A stretch of 57,010 nucleotides of DNA from Fictibacillus arsenicus (GCF_001999465.1 NZ_MQMF01000007.1:1-57010), one strand, 5' to 3'. Numbered from the stretch's first letter, positions 8,775 to 20,093 are shown. A program made the numbers and translations. The notes: generated by a model not told the origin, from the letters alone.

Positions 8775-8803
8775 ATCTTACCAAGATTTCCAATTGTCGT
8801 CAA
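8775..8803 (-). promoter_or_regulatory. sigma-A promoter of abrB
   Basis: Minus strand: -35 TTGACG (8803-8798), 17-bp spacer, -10 TAAGAT (8780-8775). The -35 and the following Spo0A boxes resemble the B. subtilis abrB promoter as I recall it. The untranslated leader is about 75 nt. Confidence 0.75.
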
Positions 8804-8975
8804 TAGTTTTGACTTAAACATTTTAATTTCTTTTACCAATTGAATTCTCTAGTATATACCCGTTTTATAATACTTTTGAAACCGGTAAATGGAAGATATA
8901 TTCATATATTGTCATAAAAAATTCAAATAAGTGTAAAAGATGAAAAAAATTAACTGGAAATATGGTTTAGATTAA

Positions 8976-8992
8976 TCGTCAAATTTCGACAA
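8976..8992 (-). promoter_or_regulatory. second Spo0A box pair upstream of abrB
   Basis: TTGTCGAA (8992-8985) and TGACGA (8981-8976) on the minus strand with the same 3-bp gap as the pair in the abrB leader, 232 bp further upstream. A weak -10-like TAGTAT lies before it on the minus strand, without a clear -35. It may control a distal abrB promoter or a transcript I cannot see. Confidence 0.6.
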
Positions 8993-9050
8993 AACTAACA
9001 ATGAAAAAATACTATCCATGTTCTCCTCTTAAACCTTTAGCTTCTACACC

Positions 9051-9080
9051 TTGACACACTTTCAATGGATTAGGTATATT
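9051..9080 (+). promoter_or_regulatory. sigma-A promoter, probably for metS
   Basis: TTGACA (9051-9056), 18-bp spacer, TATATT (9075-9080). It is the only strong plus-strand promoter between abrB and metS. Transcription would produce a leader of about 500 nt, of which 281 nt are repeat copy 2. Confidence 0.65.
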
Positions 9081-9231
9081 TTGAAGGAAGAAAAGAGAAT
9101 AATGAAAGTATTTACATAGAAATCTTTCGCTTGCATTTTTACTTTTATGTCCTAGAGTAAACAGTTTTTTATAGTTTTTGTAAAAAAGATACATTTTCCG
9201 GAACAGTTAAATGTTCCCTTTAATTTAAAAA

Positions 9232-9512
9232 GGCTGTTTTCGTTTAAACTTTGTTGTTTTTGGAAGATGTTGATTTCCGTTTCAGGTTGCTCGCTTTCCG
9301 CGGGGCAGGCGGTGAGCCACATTCGCACGTTTCACTTTTAAGTTTCTCACCTGACCGCCAGTCCCGCAGGACAAGGAAGGCTTCGGCAGCGATACATCGC
9401 ACGAAGAAAATGTAATTTTCATTTTCGAGGAGTCTCGCACCTTCCACTGAAATCAACTAATCAATGAAGAACTTCAAAGCCCACTGAGGAAACAATCTTT
9501 TAGAAAAGAGCC
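9232..9512 (-). mobile_element. MITE-like repeat, copy 2 (long form), in the metS leader
   Basis: The best preserved copy. Outer ends are GGCTGTTTTC (9232) and GAAAAGAGCC (to 9512), an inverted pair. The 9-bp direct repeat ATTTAAAAA flanks it exactly (9223-9231 and 9513-9521). The core is 9269-9457 (189 bp) and includes the extra module of about 60 bp that distinguishes the long form. No transposase ORF is present. The ends and duplication length recall ISL3-family insertion sequences; that link is inference. Confidence 0.85.
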
Positions 9513-9518
9513 ATTTAA

Positions 9519-11558
<2,040 letters not shown>

Positions 11559-11561
11559 TGA

Positions 11562-11593
11562 GAAAAAGCGGGGAAGATATCCCTGCTTTTTTA
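11562..11593 (+). terminator. terminator after metS
   Basis: AAAAGCGGGGA / TCCCTGCTTTT stem with a short loop and T-run. Confidence 0.85.
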
Positions 11594-11735
11594 GTGCCTA
11601 AGATAGAGGAAAAACTTGTAAATACCCAATAAATATAGGTCTTATTACCCACAATGTAATTATATTGTAATGCTACTGTTACCCGAATGAATGGAAAATG
11701 TGATAAGATTTGTAAAGTTGAAAGGATTGTACACT

Positions 11736-12503
11736 ATGTTTGATACACATGCACATCTGAATGCAGCACAATTTGAAGAAGACCGTCAGGAAGTTATCCA
11801 GCGGGCTTTAGATGAAGGAGTTCATCACATCGTGGTTGTCGGCTTTGACCGGGAAACGATCAAAGGTGCTATGGAACTTGCTGAAGAATATGACTTCATT
11901 TATGCTTGCGTAGGCTGGCATCCAGTCGATGCAATCGACATGACGGAAGAAGATTTGGCCTGGATTGAAGAACTTGCAGCGCATCCAAAAGTTGTCGCTC
12001 TTGGCGAAATGGGATTGGATTATCATTGGGATAAGTCGCCTGCTGATGTTCAGAAAGAAGTATTCAGACGCCAGATACGCCTTGCGAAAAAAGTGAAGCT
12101 CCCTATCGTTATTCATAACCGGGAAGCGACACAAGACGTTGTTGACATACTTAGGGAAGAAGAAGCCCATGAAGTTGGCGGCATCATGCATTGCTACAGC
12201 GGTAGTATAGAGGTAGCCCGCCAATGTATGGAAATGAATTTCTACATAAGTTTTGGTGGACCAGTAACATTTAAGAATGCAAAAAAGGTTAAGGAAGTTG
12301 CGAAAGAGATTCCTATGGACCGGCTTTTGATTGAAACTGACTGTCCTTATCTTAGCCCTCATCCGTTAAGAGGCAAAAGAAACGAACCATCTTATGTAAA
12401 GTATGTAGCAGAATCTTTATCAGAGATAAAAGATCTTCCACTTGAAGACATCATAAAGAAAACTTCCGACAATGCATTTCGAATTTTTAACATATCTCGA
12501 TAG
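11736..12503 (+). CDS. tatD: TatD family metal-dependent hydrolase (YabD)
   Basis: TIM-barrel hydrolase of 255 residues. FDTHAHLN at the N-terminus provides the HxH metal ligands; GEMGLDYHW, IHNREA and IMHCYSG supply further ligands; ETDCPYLSPHP near the end is the TatD signature. Family members are 3'-5' DNA exonucleases or deoxyribonucleases; the role of YabD in Bacillus is not settled. I start at ATG 11736 (AAAGGATT upstream), matching the B. subtilis length of 255; an ATG at 11691 would add 15 residues in sequence without similarity. Confidence 0.9.
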   Translation: MFDTHAHLNAAQFEEDRQEVIQRALDEGVHHIVVVGFDRETIKGAMELAEEYDFIYACVGWHPVDAIDMTEEDLAWIEELAAHPKVVALGEMGLDYHWDKSPADVQKEVFRRQIRLAKKVKLPIVIHNREATQDVVDILREEEAHEVGGIMHCYSGSIEVARQCMEMNFYISFGGPVTFKNAKKVKEVAKEIPMDRLLIETDCPYLSPHPLRGKRNEPSYVKYVAESLSEIKDLPLEDIIKKTSDNAFRIFNISR

Positions 12504-12663
12504 GATATGTTGTCGGAAACATACGAAGCATGAAGAATATCGCGTTAATCTTTCAAGAAATGACAAAAGGGACAGGAAAATTGTCAAACGTTTTTTCTTC
12601 CCTTTTTCCTTCTTATCCGTTCATAATTAGCCTTGGGTCAATTAATGACGAAAAAGGAGGGAT

Positions 12664-12692
12664 TTGACAGAGAGAAAAAAGATATTTATAAT
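12664..12692 (+). promoter_or_regulatory. consensus sigma-A promoter of yabE
   Basis: TTGACA (12664-12669), 17-bp spacer, TATAAT (12687-12692): both hexamers and spacing perfect. The start codon of yabE is only 26 bp after the -10, leaving room for little more than the ribosome site. Confidence 0.85.
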
Positions 12693-12718
12693 GCAGTCCT
12701 TGTAGGGGAGGAAATTGG

Positions 12719-13921
12719 ATGTATAAGAATATTACAGCTTTGTTCTCGAGTTTTACGAGAAAGAAACTTTATCTTTCTTTAGCCGCTCTTTTCGTTTTAG
12801 CGGTAACTACTGGATTCGTAGGTTATGAAACTACGAAAGCAGAAGTAACACTGATGTTTGACGGAAAGAAAACGGAAGTCAAAACACATGCTAGCACTGT
12901 AAGAGAATTTTTAAGCGAACAAAATATAAAACCTAACCAGCATGACGTTGTAAAACCTGGGCTTTCTGCAAAGGTTGAAGATAACATGCAGGTTGATTAT
13001 TTAAAGGCTAAGGAAATTGTCCTTACCGTAAATGGCAAAGACCAAAAAGTATGGACGACAGCAAAAACTGTTGAGCAATTCGTAAAAGAACAGCAGCTTT
13101 CGCTGAAAGAGCATGATGTCATTAAGCCAAATCTGACTGCTGATATTCAAGATCAAGGCAAGATTAAGATCGAATCAGCATTTCCGGTAAAGCTTGTTGT
13201 AGGCGGAAAAGCACAGCAAGTTTGGACCACTTCGACTACCGTCGCTGACCTTTTGAAGCAACAAAAGGTATCATTAGGTGAAATAGACCGAGTATCACCT
13301 GCCAAAACAGAAAAAATTACTGGCAAAACGCAGGTTGAAGTCATCAGAGTAGAAAAGGTCACCGATGTAGTGGAAGAAGAAACACCATTTGCTGTTGTTA
13401 ACCGTAAAGACGGCGGATTAACAAAAGGCAAAGAGCGTGTCGTGCAAGATGGCAAGAAAGGCAAGCTTGAAAAACGCTATGAAGTTGTAATGGAAAACGG
13501 AAAAGAAGTTTCCAGAAAACTTGTAGGCGAAAAAACATTAAGCGATAGCACAGATAAAATTGTTGCCATCGGTACAAAAGCAAAACCGCAGCCTGTAGTA
13601 TCACGTAGCAAAGCGCCGAGTAATTCTGGCGGAAGAGAGCTGACTGTAACAAGTACGGCTTATACTGCTAACTGCTCAGGATGTTCCGGGATCACGGCTT
13701 CAGGCTACAATTTAAAAGCTAATCCGAATGCGAAAGTAATCGCAGTCGATCCTAGTGTTATTCCTCTTGGCACAAAAGTATATGTTGAAGGGTATGGATA
13801 TGCCATTGCATCAGATACTGGAGGAGCTATAAAGGGTAACAAGATTGATGTATTCTTTGCTTCTCAATCACAGGCAGAGGCTTGGGGAAGAAAAACAGTT
13901 AAGATTCGCATCATAAACTAA
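12719..13921 (+). CDS. yabE: YabE, cell-wall-active protein with G5 and 3D domains
   Basis: Secreted or membrane-anchored protein, 400 residues. A hydrophobic segment (about residues 18-36) follows a basic N-terminus. Three ubiquitin-like DUF348 repeats occupy about 40-80, 98-140 and 155-197. A G5 domain follows (about 205-285), and the C-terminal 3D domain (about 305-400) contains TASGY, AVDPSVIPLGTKVYV and SDTGGAIKGNKIDVF, with the Asp residues expected in the lytic-transglycosylase-like barrel. Homologues (YabE, YocH, Rpf/Sps) cleave or remodel peptidoglycan. The start is ATG 12719 after GGGGAGG. It is monocistronic with a strong promoter and terminator. Confidence 0.9.
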   Translation: MYKNITALFSSFTRKKLYLSLAALFVLAVTTGFVGYETTKAEVTLMFDGKKTEVKTHASTVREFLSEQNIKPNQHDVVKPGLSAKVEDNMQVDYLKAKEIVLTVNGKDQKVWTTAKTVEQFVKEQQLSLKEHDVIKPNLTADIQDQGKIKIESAFPVKLVVGGKAQQVWTTSTTVADLLKQQKVSLGEIDRVSPAKTEKITGKTQVEVIRVEKVTDVVEEETPFAVVNRKDGGLTKGKERVVQDGKKGKLEKRYEVVMENGKEVSRKLVGEKTLSDSTDKIVAIGTKAKPQPVVSRSKAPSNSGGRELTVTSTAYTANCSGCSGITASGYNLKANPNAKVIAVDPSVIPLGTKVYVEGYGYAIASDTGGAIKGNKIDVFFASQSQAEAWGRKTVKIRIIN

Positions 13922-13931
13922 TTTGTTCTAA

Positions 13932-13965
13932 TAAAGCATGGGGATGATTCCCTGTGCTTTTTTTG
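13932..13965 (+). terminator. terminator after yabE
   Basis: AAAGCATGGGGA / TCCCTGTGCTTT stem with TGAT loop and T-run. Confidence 0.85.
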
Positions 13966-14007
13966 CGCCTAGAACCGAATCACTTAGAAGTTAAGGCTAG
14001 CCAATCC

Positions 14008-14035
14008 TAGACTTTCTTGACGCCTGGGGTATACT
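14008..14035 (+). promoter_or_regulatory. possible sigma-A promoter of rnmV-ksgA
   Basis: TAGACT (14008-14013), 16-bp spacer, TATACT (14030-14035), 76 bp before the rnmV start. The -10 is good, the -35 only fair. Confidence 0.45.
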
Positions 14036-14110
14036 AGTAAAAGATGTTTTTTCGTTCAAATTATTAGACGCTGCAATGCCTAAAAAGGTTTCACCGTTTT
14101 GGAGGAAATC

Positions 14111-14677
14111 ATGAAAAAAATAAAAGAAATTATTATTGTTGAAGGAAAGAGCGATACACTCGCAATAAAACGCTCGGTTGAAGCGGATACGATTGAAACA
14201 AATGGTTCAGAAATAAGTATAGATACGTTGAATCGGATCAAGAGAGCGCATGACATCCGGGGGATTATTGTATTCACGGATCCTGATTTTCCTGGAAAGA
14301 GAATTCGGCAAATCATTTCTGAGTTTGTTCCTGGCTGTAAGCATGCATATTTAGCAAAACAAGACGCCATTGCTAAAGGTGATAAAGGTGTAGGAGTAGA
14401 GCATGCATCTAAGGAAGCTATCATTGAAGCTCTTTCACATGTGAGAGAAGAAATGCTCGAATCAGAAGAGAGTGAATTAATAGCATGGGAAGATCTCATA
14501 GCAGCGGGTTTAACCGGAGGACCAGATTCAAAAAGAAGACGTGAAATAATCGGTGCAGAACTCCGTTTAGGCTATATGAATGCAAAGCAATTATATAAAC
14601 GTTTAAATATGTTTCGCGTCACTCAGGAAGAATTTCAGAAAGCTCTGCAGGCGCTCTACAGAAATGAGGAGGACTAG
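14111..14677 (+). CDS. rnmV: ribonuclease M5 (5S rRNA maturation)
   Basis: Toprim-domain nuclease, 188 residues, that cleaves the 5S rRNA precursor at both ends. IIIVEGKSD (residues 7-15) carries the Toprim Glu; IVFTDPDFPGKRIR has the DxD. The start is ATG 14111 preceded by GGAGGAAATC. It is 6 bp from ksgA, so two ribosomal RNA maturation enzymes are co-transcribed, as in B. subtilis yabF-ksgA. Confidence 0.94.
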   Translation: MKKIKEIIIVEGKSDTLAIKRSVEADTIETNGSEISIDTLNRIKRAHDIRGIIVFTDPDFPGKRIRQIISEFVPGCKHAYLAKQDAIAKGDKGVGVEHASKEAIIEALSHVREEMLESEESELIAWEDLIAAGLTGGPDSKRRREIIGAELRLGYMNAKQLYKRLNMFRVTQEEFQKALQALYRNEED

Positions 14678-15559
<882 letters not shown>

Positions 15560-15646
15560 ACCTCATTTTTCCCCCTATCCTCTCATACTCTTATAAAAGG
15601 AACATTGGGAGCAGTGGAGCTTGTTACTCCAAATAGGGGGAGTAAA

Positions 15647-16513
15647 ATGAAACTAGAGATTGGATCAATTGTAACCAGGAACTCTTACAAACGGGATCTA
15701 CTTTTTCGTATTGTAGGATTTAGTGAAGATCGTACCATTGCAGAACTTGCAGGAGAAGAGCTCAGACTCTGGGCTGATGCTCCGGTGGACGATTTATTTG
15801 TCGTGGACGACAAGCAAATGTCTGAACACAGGCAAGTAGTAAAGGAAAAGGAAGATTCCTCACTAAAATTATTCAGACAGGATTACTATCTGCTAAGACA
15901 AAAAAGGGAATACCTCTCAACAAACGGCTATCAATACGATCAATCGTATTTTGAACTGCCTGGAAGAGTGCTTCATATTGACGGAGATCCCTTATATTTA
16001 AATAAATGCCTTGAGCTTTATAAAAAGCTGGGTGTACCTGTTTATGGCATTCATATGAAAGAAACCGAGATGCCTGAAAAAGTTCCAGCACTTGTAGATG
16101 AAGTTAGACCAGACATTCTGGTTATTACAGGTCATGATGCTTACATGAAATCAAAAGGCGATGTGTCAGATGTGAATGCATATCGCCATACAAAATACTT
16201 CATCAGGACGGTCCGTGAAGTGAGAAGGAAGTATACGAATCTTGATCATCTGATGATCTTTGCCGGTGCTTGCCAGTCTCATTTTGAATCGCTTATTAAG
16301 GTTGGTTCAAACTTTGCGAGTTCTCCTGCCAGAATAAACATTCATGCTCTCGATCCTGTCTATATCGTGTCAAAGATCAGTTTAACGTCATTTATGGACC
16401 GTGTGAATGTTATGGATGTTTTAAGAAACACTTTGACTGGAAAAGAAGGATTAGGCGGTGTAGAGACGAGAGGGTTTCTCCGGACAGGAATGCCCATCAA
16501 AACCAAGCCTTAA
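15647..16513 (+). CDS. yabG: sporulation-specific protease YabG
   Basis: Coat-associated cysteine-type protease that processes spore coat proteins such as SpoIVA, YrbA/SafA and YeeK in B. subtilis. 288 residues, collinear with the family. ITGHDAY and FAGACQSHFE contain the His and Cys likely to be catalytic. I start at ATG 15647 (GGGGGAG upstream); an ATG-less extension to 15605 has no support. A CATACTCTT at 15584-15592 resembles the -10 of mother-cell sigma-K promoters, in keeping with sigma-K control in B. subtilis, but I see no firm -35. A strong terminator follows. Confidence 0.92.
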   Translation: MKLEIGSIVTRNSYKRDLLFRIVGFSEDRTIAELAGEELRLWADAPVDDLFVVDDKQMSEHRQVVKEKEDSSLKLFRQDYYLLRQKREYLSTNGYQYDQSYFELPGRVLHIDGDPLYLNKCLELYKKLGVPVYGIHMKETEMPEKVPALVDEVRPDILVITGHDAYMKSKGDVSDVNAYRHTKYFIRTVREVRRKYTNLDHLMIFAGACQSHFESLIKVGSNFASSPARINIHALDPVYIVSKISLTSFMDRVNVMDVLRNTLTGKEGLGGVETRGFLRTGMPIKTKP

Positions 16514-16518
16514 AATAG

Positions 16519-16547
16519 AACTCCGGACTGCCGGAGTTTTTTTGTTT
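16519..16547 (+). terminator. terminator after yabG
   Basis: AACTCCGG / CCGGAGTT stem with ACTG loop and T-run. Confidence 0.88.
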
Positions 16548-16581
16548 TTAGTTGATTTAAGGCGATATTCTAAAAAACAAA

Positions 16582-16855
16582 GACTCTTTTCTAAAAGATT
16601 TGAGTTATTTTGTTACTTTTCTTCATTGATAAGTTGATTGGAGTGCAAGGTTCGAGACTCCTCGAAAATGAAAACCACATTTTCTTCGTGCGATGTCAAG
16701 CTGTCGAAGCCTTCCTTGTCCTACGGGATCAGTGGGACAGGTGAGACCCCTAAGGACGCAAAGCGTAAGGAGGCTCACCGCCCACCCCGTGGAAAGCGAG
16801 AATCCTGGAGCGGAAATCAACCACTTTCAAGAGCACAAAATTTACGAAAACGGCC
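16582..16855 (+). mobile_element. MITE-like repeat, copy 3 (long form)
   Basis: Ends GACTCTTTTC (16582) and GAAAACGGCC (to 16855) form an imperfect inverted pair. The 8-bp direct repeat AAAACAAA flanks them exactly (16574-16581 and 16856-16863). The core is 16633-16821 with the module of about 60 bp that includes GAAAATG...CATTTTC. It lies between the yabG terminator and the veg promoters. Small ORFs across it follow the repeat and are not genes. Confidence 0.85.
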
Positions 16856-16949
16856 AAAACAAAAGATTATTTGTATCATTTACTCACTTTATAAATATCT
16901 TCCAGAAAAAAAGGCATACTAAAAAAAGCAAAAAAAGGATATTTGGTCA

Positions 16950-16979
16950 TTGACATGAAAATGCTTTGCTTGCTATAAT
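16950..16979 (+). promoter_or_regulatory. upstream sigma-A promoter of veg
   Basis: TTGACA (16950-16955), 18-bp spacer, TATAAT (16974-16979); both hexamers are perfect. Confidence 0.8.
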
Positions 16980-16991
16980 GAAAATTTTAAT

Positions 16992-17021
16992 TTGACAAAA
17001 AAGCACGATTTGTGTTATAAT
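16992..17021 (+). promoter_or_regulatory. downstream sigma-A promoter of veg
   Basis: TTGACA (16992-16997), 18-bp spacer, TATAAT (17016-17021). It lies 42 bp after an equally perfect promoter. veg is one of the most strongly transcribed vegetative genes of B. subtilis, and two consensus promoters in tandem agree with that. Confidence 0.85.
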
Positions 17022-17046
17022 TTGTCTAAGTGAGGTGGAGCCTAAA

Positions 17047-17307
17047 ATGGGTAAAACAATAGTGGACATTAGACGCTCTTTAGAGTCCAACGTGGGTAGA
17101 AGACTTTCTTTACGTGCAAATGGCGGTCGACGCAAAACGATCGAACGTTTAGGAACACTGGAAGAAACATACCCAGCAGTTTTTATTATCAAATTAGATC
17201 AGGACACCAACGCTTTCGAACGTGTTTCTTATAGTTACGCGGATGTACTCACAGAAACAGTAGAACTTACATTCTTAGAAGATACACAAGCAGCAATCGG
17301 GCAGTAA
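17047..17307 (+). CDS. veg: Veg protein
   Basis: Small 86-residue basic protein, strongly conserved in Bacillaceae ([20 protein letters not shown]). In B. subtilis Veg stimulates biofilm formation by interfering with the repressor SinR; it has also been linked to spore outgrowth. The start is ATG 17047 after GAGGTGG; the GTG at 17035 lies in that ribosome site. It is preceded by two consensus promoters and followed at once by a terminator, so it is an independent, probably very highly expressed unit. Confidence 0.95.
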   Translation: MGKTIVDIRRSLESNVGRRLSLRANGGRRKTIERLGTLEETYPAVFIIKLDQDTNAFERVSYSYADVLTETVELTFLEDTQAAIGQ

Positions 17308-17331
17308 GAACTTTTTACTGCTATTTTTTTT
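17301..17331 (+). terminator. terminator overlapping the veg stop codon
   Basis: GCAGTAA / TTACTGC stem; the left arm includes the stop codon. A run of eight Ts follows. Confidence 0.85.
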
Positions 17332-17372
17332 ACCCTCTGGGGCTGGATTTAAACATACATATACGATATACA

Positions 17373-17401
17373 GCAAGAATTGACCCCTTTTGGAGATACT
17401 A
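17373..17401 (+). promoter_or_regulatory. possible sigma-G promoter of sspF
   Basis: GCAAG (17373-17377), 17-bp spacer, GATACTA (17395-17401). Compared with the forespore sigma-G pattern GMATR / CATWMTA it has one mismatch in each element. The spacing to the gene is suitable. Confidence 0.45.
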
Positions 17402-17435
17402 TAACGTATCGCATATGAAAGGGGTTTTCATCATT

Positions 17436-17609
17436 ATGGGAAGAAGCAAGCATGGAATGATGTCTGAAGGATTAAAGACTGAAATTGCCAAAGAGCTGGG
17501 TTTTTACGATAAAGTTCAGCGTGATGGATGGGGCGGTATTTCTTCAAAAGACGCAGGGAATATGGTTAAGCGCGCACTTGAATTAGCTGAGCAAAGATTA
17601 AACAAATAA
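17436..17609 (+). CDS. sspF: alpha/beta-type small acid-soluble spore protein SspF
   Basis: A 57-residue member of the alpha/beta-type SASP family, proteins that coat spore DNA and protect it from UV and heat. The family signature [21 protein letters not shown] is in the C-terminal half, and the germination-protease region ELGFYD precedes it. I choose ATG 17436 with AAAGGGG upstream; the ATG at 17415 has no ribosome site. The gene has a possible sigma-G promoter and its own terminator, consistent with forespore-only expression. Confidence 0.92.
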   Translation: MGRSKHGMMSEGLKTEIAKELGFYDKVQRDGWGGISSKDAGNMVKRALELAEQRLNK

Positions 17610-17625
17610 ATATGCGATAGAAATA

Positions 17626-17655
17626 AAGCCGGAGGTGTTAAGTCTCCGGTTTTCT
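17626..17655 (+). terminator. terminator after sspF
   Basis: AGCCGGAG / CTCCGGT stem with an 8-9-nt loop, followed by TTTTCT. Confidence 0.8.
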
Positions 17656-17754
17656 CCTACCCTGAGATGAACGATTTTAACTATATTTAAGTGTTCATAC
17701 TGTGTTACTATTAAAAATATCAAAATTGTGTAAGATTTTTAGGCAGGGATAAAG

Positions 17755-18618
17755 ATGATTAATAATAAAGTATCCATTAAAGCACCGGCTAAAATCAATC
17801 TGTCTCTTGATGCATTGAGGAAAAGAGAAGACGGCTTTCATGAAGTAGCCATGGTCATGACCACGGTTGATTTAGCTGACCGCATCGAACTGACTTTATT
17901 AGAAAAAGATGAAATTAGAATAGAAAGCTCAGGCGGCTTCGTGCCTTTGGATGAACGGAACTTGGCATATCAGGCTGCATTGCTTCTTAAGAAGACGTAC
18001 GGAATTAAACACGGTGTTTTTATACATATTTCAAAACATATTCCTGTCGCTGCAGGACTTGCTGGAGGAAGCAGTGACGCTGCAGCAGCATTAAAAGGGC
18101 TGAATCAGCTTTGGAACTTAGGCTTGTCACTGGACGAACTCGCAGAACTCGGAGCAAAGATCGGGTCCGATGTCTCGTTTTGTGTATACGGCGGAACTGC
18201 ACTGGCAACAGGCCGCGGTGAAAAAATCCATCACATTTCTTCTCCGCCTCCATGCTGGGTGCTTTTGGCCAAGCCTCCAATCGGAGTTTCGACAGGTGAA
18301 GTATACCGGAACTTAAAGCTTTCAGGAATCGAACATCCTGATGTAGAAGGAATGGTTAAAGCTATTGAAGATAAAGACTACGACCAGATCTGCAGCCTTC
18401 TCGGCAACGTGTTAGAAACCGTGACCCTTAAAATGTATCCTGAAGTAAAACATATTAAGGAACAGATGATGAAACTTGGGGCTGATGCTGTTTTAATGAG
18501 TGGAAGCGGACCGACAGTTTTTGGACTATTTCAGCATGAATCGAGGCTACAGCGGGTTTATAACGGTTTAAGAGGTTTTTGCAATGAAGTCTATGCAGTA
18601 AGACTATTAGGGGAATGA
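17755..18618 (+). CDS. ispE: 4-diphosphocytidyl-2-C-methyl-D-erythritol kinase
   Basis: GHMP-family kinase of the non-mevalonate isoprenoid pathway, 287 residues. [10 protein letters not shown] (residues 7-16) is the N-terminal motif. The phosphate-binding glycine loop [18 protein letters not shown] lies at about residues 98-115. [11 protein letters not shown] near the C-terminus is motif 3. It starts at ATG 17755 and lies just upstream of purR. Confidence 0.95.
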   Translation: MINNKVSIKAPAKINLSLDALRKREDGFHEVAMVMTTVDLADRIELTLLEKDEIRIESSGGFVPLDERNLAYQAALLLKKTYGIKHGVFIHISKHIPVAAGLAGGSSDAAAALKGLNQLWNLGLSLDELAELGAKIGSDVSFCVYGGTALATGRGEKIHHISSPPPCWVLLAKPPIGVSTGEVYRNLKLSGIEHPDVEGMVKAIEDKDYDQICSLLGNVLETVTLKMYPEVKHIKEQMMKLGADAVLMSGSGPTVFGLFQHESRLQRVYNGLRGFCNEVYAVRLLGE

Positions 18619-18648
18619 TTGATAAAATCCGTATAAAAATGTTATATT
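18619..18648 (+). promoter_or_regulatory. sigma-A promoter of purR
   Basis: TTGATA (18619-18624), 18-bp spacer, TATATT (18643-18648), directly after the ispE stop. The purR ATG is 30 bp downstream. Confidence 0.65.
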
Positions 18649-18655
18649 AACTTCA

Positions 18656-18668
18656 AACATTCGGTTTT
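18656..18668 (-). promoter_or_regulatory. PurBox-like site in the purR leader
   Basis: Minus strand AAAACCGAATGTT matches the B. subtilis PurBox AWWWCCGAACWWT at 11 of 13 positions. It lies between the promoter and the ribosome site of purR, which suggests autoregulation. Only one such box is seen, whereas strong PurR targets usually have two. Confidence 0.55.
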
Positions 18669-18678
18669 GGAGGAAAAT

Positions 18679-19509
18679 ATGAAATTAAAAAGAAGCGGAA
18701 GAATGGTGGATTTGACAGCCTACCTACTTCATCACCCCCATCAGCTTATTCCTTTATCTTATTTTGTAGAACGCTATGAATCGGCTAAATCATCTATTAG
18801 TGAAGACCTTGCTATCATCAAGGAACATTTTGAACAGCACGGATTAGGACAAGTTCAAACCGTTCCAGGGGCAGCGGGCGGTGTAAAATACATCCCGGGC
18901 ATCGATCAGGCAGAAGCGGAAGCAACAGTTGAAGAACTTGTTCAGCTTCTCGAAGACCCAAGCCGCATATTGCCTGGAGGCTATCTGTACGTTACGGATG
19001 TGATCGGCAACCCAAGGCTGGTTAATCAGATCGGCAGATTATTTGCTTCTATCTTCTCTAAACGAAAAATAGATGTTGTTATGACGATCGCAACTAAAGG
19101 TATACCGCTTGCTTACGCGGTAGCTACTCATTTGAACGTTCCTGTAGTGGTTGTTAGGAGTAACAGCAGGGTAACTGAAGGGTCCACCGTAAGTATCAAT
19201 TATGTTTCCGGATCCACAAAGCGAATTCAAACGATGGCTCTTGCAAGACGAAGCATCAAACAAGGATCCCGTGTACTAATCATTGATGATTTTATGAAAG
19301 CTGGCGGTACGATTAAAGGCATGATCAGTTTAATCGAAGAGTTTCAGGCACACATCGAAGGAATCGGCGTACTCGTGGAAGCGCAGGAAGTATCCGAACG
19401 CCTTGTAGATGATTATGTTTCGATCGCACGCCTTTCTCAAGTAAACGAAAAAGAAAACCGTATTGAAGTAGAAAAAGGCAATTATTCTCTAAACGGAGGT
19501 CATTCATAA
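18679..19509 (+). CDS. purR: purine operon repressor PurR
   Basis: Represses purine synthesis genes; PRPP acts as inducer. 276 residues. A winged-helix DNA-binding domain covers residues 1-74 ([14 protein letters not shown]...[14 protein letters not shown]). The phosphoribosyltransferase-like domain follows, with the PRPP-binding motif [13 protein letters not shown]. The C-terminus ([11 protein letters not shown]) is about nine residues shorter than I recall for B. subtilis. The start is ATG 18679 after TTTTGGAGG. Its stop overlaps the ridA start by one base (TAATG), so the two are coupled. Confidence 0.95.
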   Translation: MKLKRSGRMVDLTAYLLHHPHQLIPLSYFVERYESAKSSISEDLAIIKEHFEQHGLGQVQTVPGAAGGVKYIPGIDQAEAEATVEELVQLLEDPSRILPGGYLYVTDVIGNPRLVNQIGRLFASIFSKRKIDVVMTIATKGIPLAYAVATHLNVPVVVVRSNSRVTEGSTVSINYVSGSTKRIQTMALARRSIKQGSRVLIIDDFMKAGGTIKGMISLIEEFQAHIEGIGVLVEAQEVSERLVDDYVSIARLSQVNEKENRIEVEKGNYSLNGGHS

Positions 19510-19883
19510 TGAAAAAGGTTCATACTACAGAAGCTCCAGCAGCAATCGGGCCGTACTCCCAAGGAATCGTCTACAACAATCTGTTTTTCAGTTCTGGCCA
19601 GATTCCTTTAACAAAAGAAGGCGAAATGGTCGATGGAGATGTGAAAGAACAGACACATCAAGTATTCAGCAACTTAAAAGCAGTTCTAAATGAAGCGGGC
19701 TCATCTCTTGAGCAAGTAATCAAAGCAACTGTTTTTATTAAAGATATGAATGAATTCGCTGATATCAATGAAGTTTATGGCCAGTATTTTTCAGATCATA
19801 AGCCAGCACGCTCTTGTGTAGAAGTAGCACGTCTTCCTAAAGATGCTAAAGTTGAAATCGAAGTTATTGCAGTTGTTAAATAA
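19509..19883 (+). CDS. ridA: RidA family enamine/imine deaminase (YabJ)
   Basis: A 124-residue RidA/YjgF protein that hydrolyses reactive enamines and imines, such as 2-aminoacrylate released by PLP enzymes. [11 protein letters not shown] near the N-terminus and the C-terminal [20 protein letters not shown] contain the conserved Arg and Glu of the trimer-interface active site. In B. subtilis YabJ was reported to matter for PurR-dependent repression, which agrees with its one-base overlap with purR. Confidence 0.94.
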   Translation: MKKVHTTEAPAAIGPYSQGIVYNNLFFSSGQIPLTKEGEMVDGDVKEQTHQVFSNLKAVLNEAGSSLEQVIKATVFIKDMNEFADINEVYGQYFSDHKPARSCVEVARLPKDAKVEIEVIAVVK

Positions 19884-19908
19884 GCTCCTTATGGGGGCTT
19901 ATTTTTTT
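19880..19908 (+). terminator. terminator after ridA
   Basis: AATAAGCTCC / GGGGGCTTATT stem with a TTAT loop and T-run, using the stop codon in its left arm. Confidence 0.85.
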
Positions 19909-19954
19909 ACCTCATTTATTAAGGAGCGGCTCAAAAAAATTAGCTTATAGACTA

Positions 19955-19962
19955 TTCGACAA
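19955..19962 (-). promoter_or_regulatory. Spo0A-box sequence upstream of spoVG
   Basis: TTGTCGAA on the minus strand, an exact Spo0A box, about 130 bp before the spoVG -35. Between it and the promoter lies very AT-rich DNA of the kind bound by AbrB at B. subtilis spoVG. Whether Spo0A binds here is unknown; the match may be chance. Confidence 0.35.
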
Positions 19963-20093
19963 AAACGAGCTGGAACCCAGTAATCGATAAGTTATCATTT
20001 TATTTTACTCATACACAATATATAGCCAAAAAACCCAAAAACACTTCTAGAAATGCATTTTTATAAATTTTTTAAAAATTTTTATTTTTCAAA

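Noticed and set aside
9012-9194. 60-codon minus-strand ORF upstream of abrB
   Set aside because: It covers the metS promoter and a Spo0A box region, has no proper ribosome site and resembles no family I know.
16638-16953. Overlapping ORFs of 86-94 codons between yabG and veg
   Set aside because: They run through repeat copy 3 and reach into the veg promoter region.
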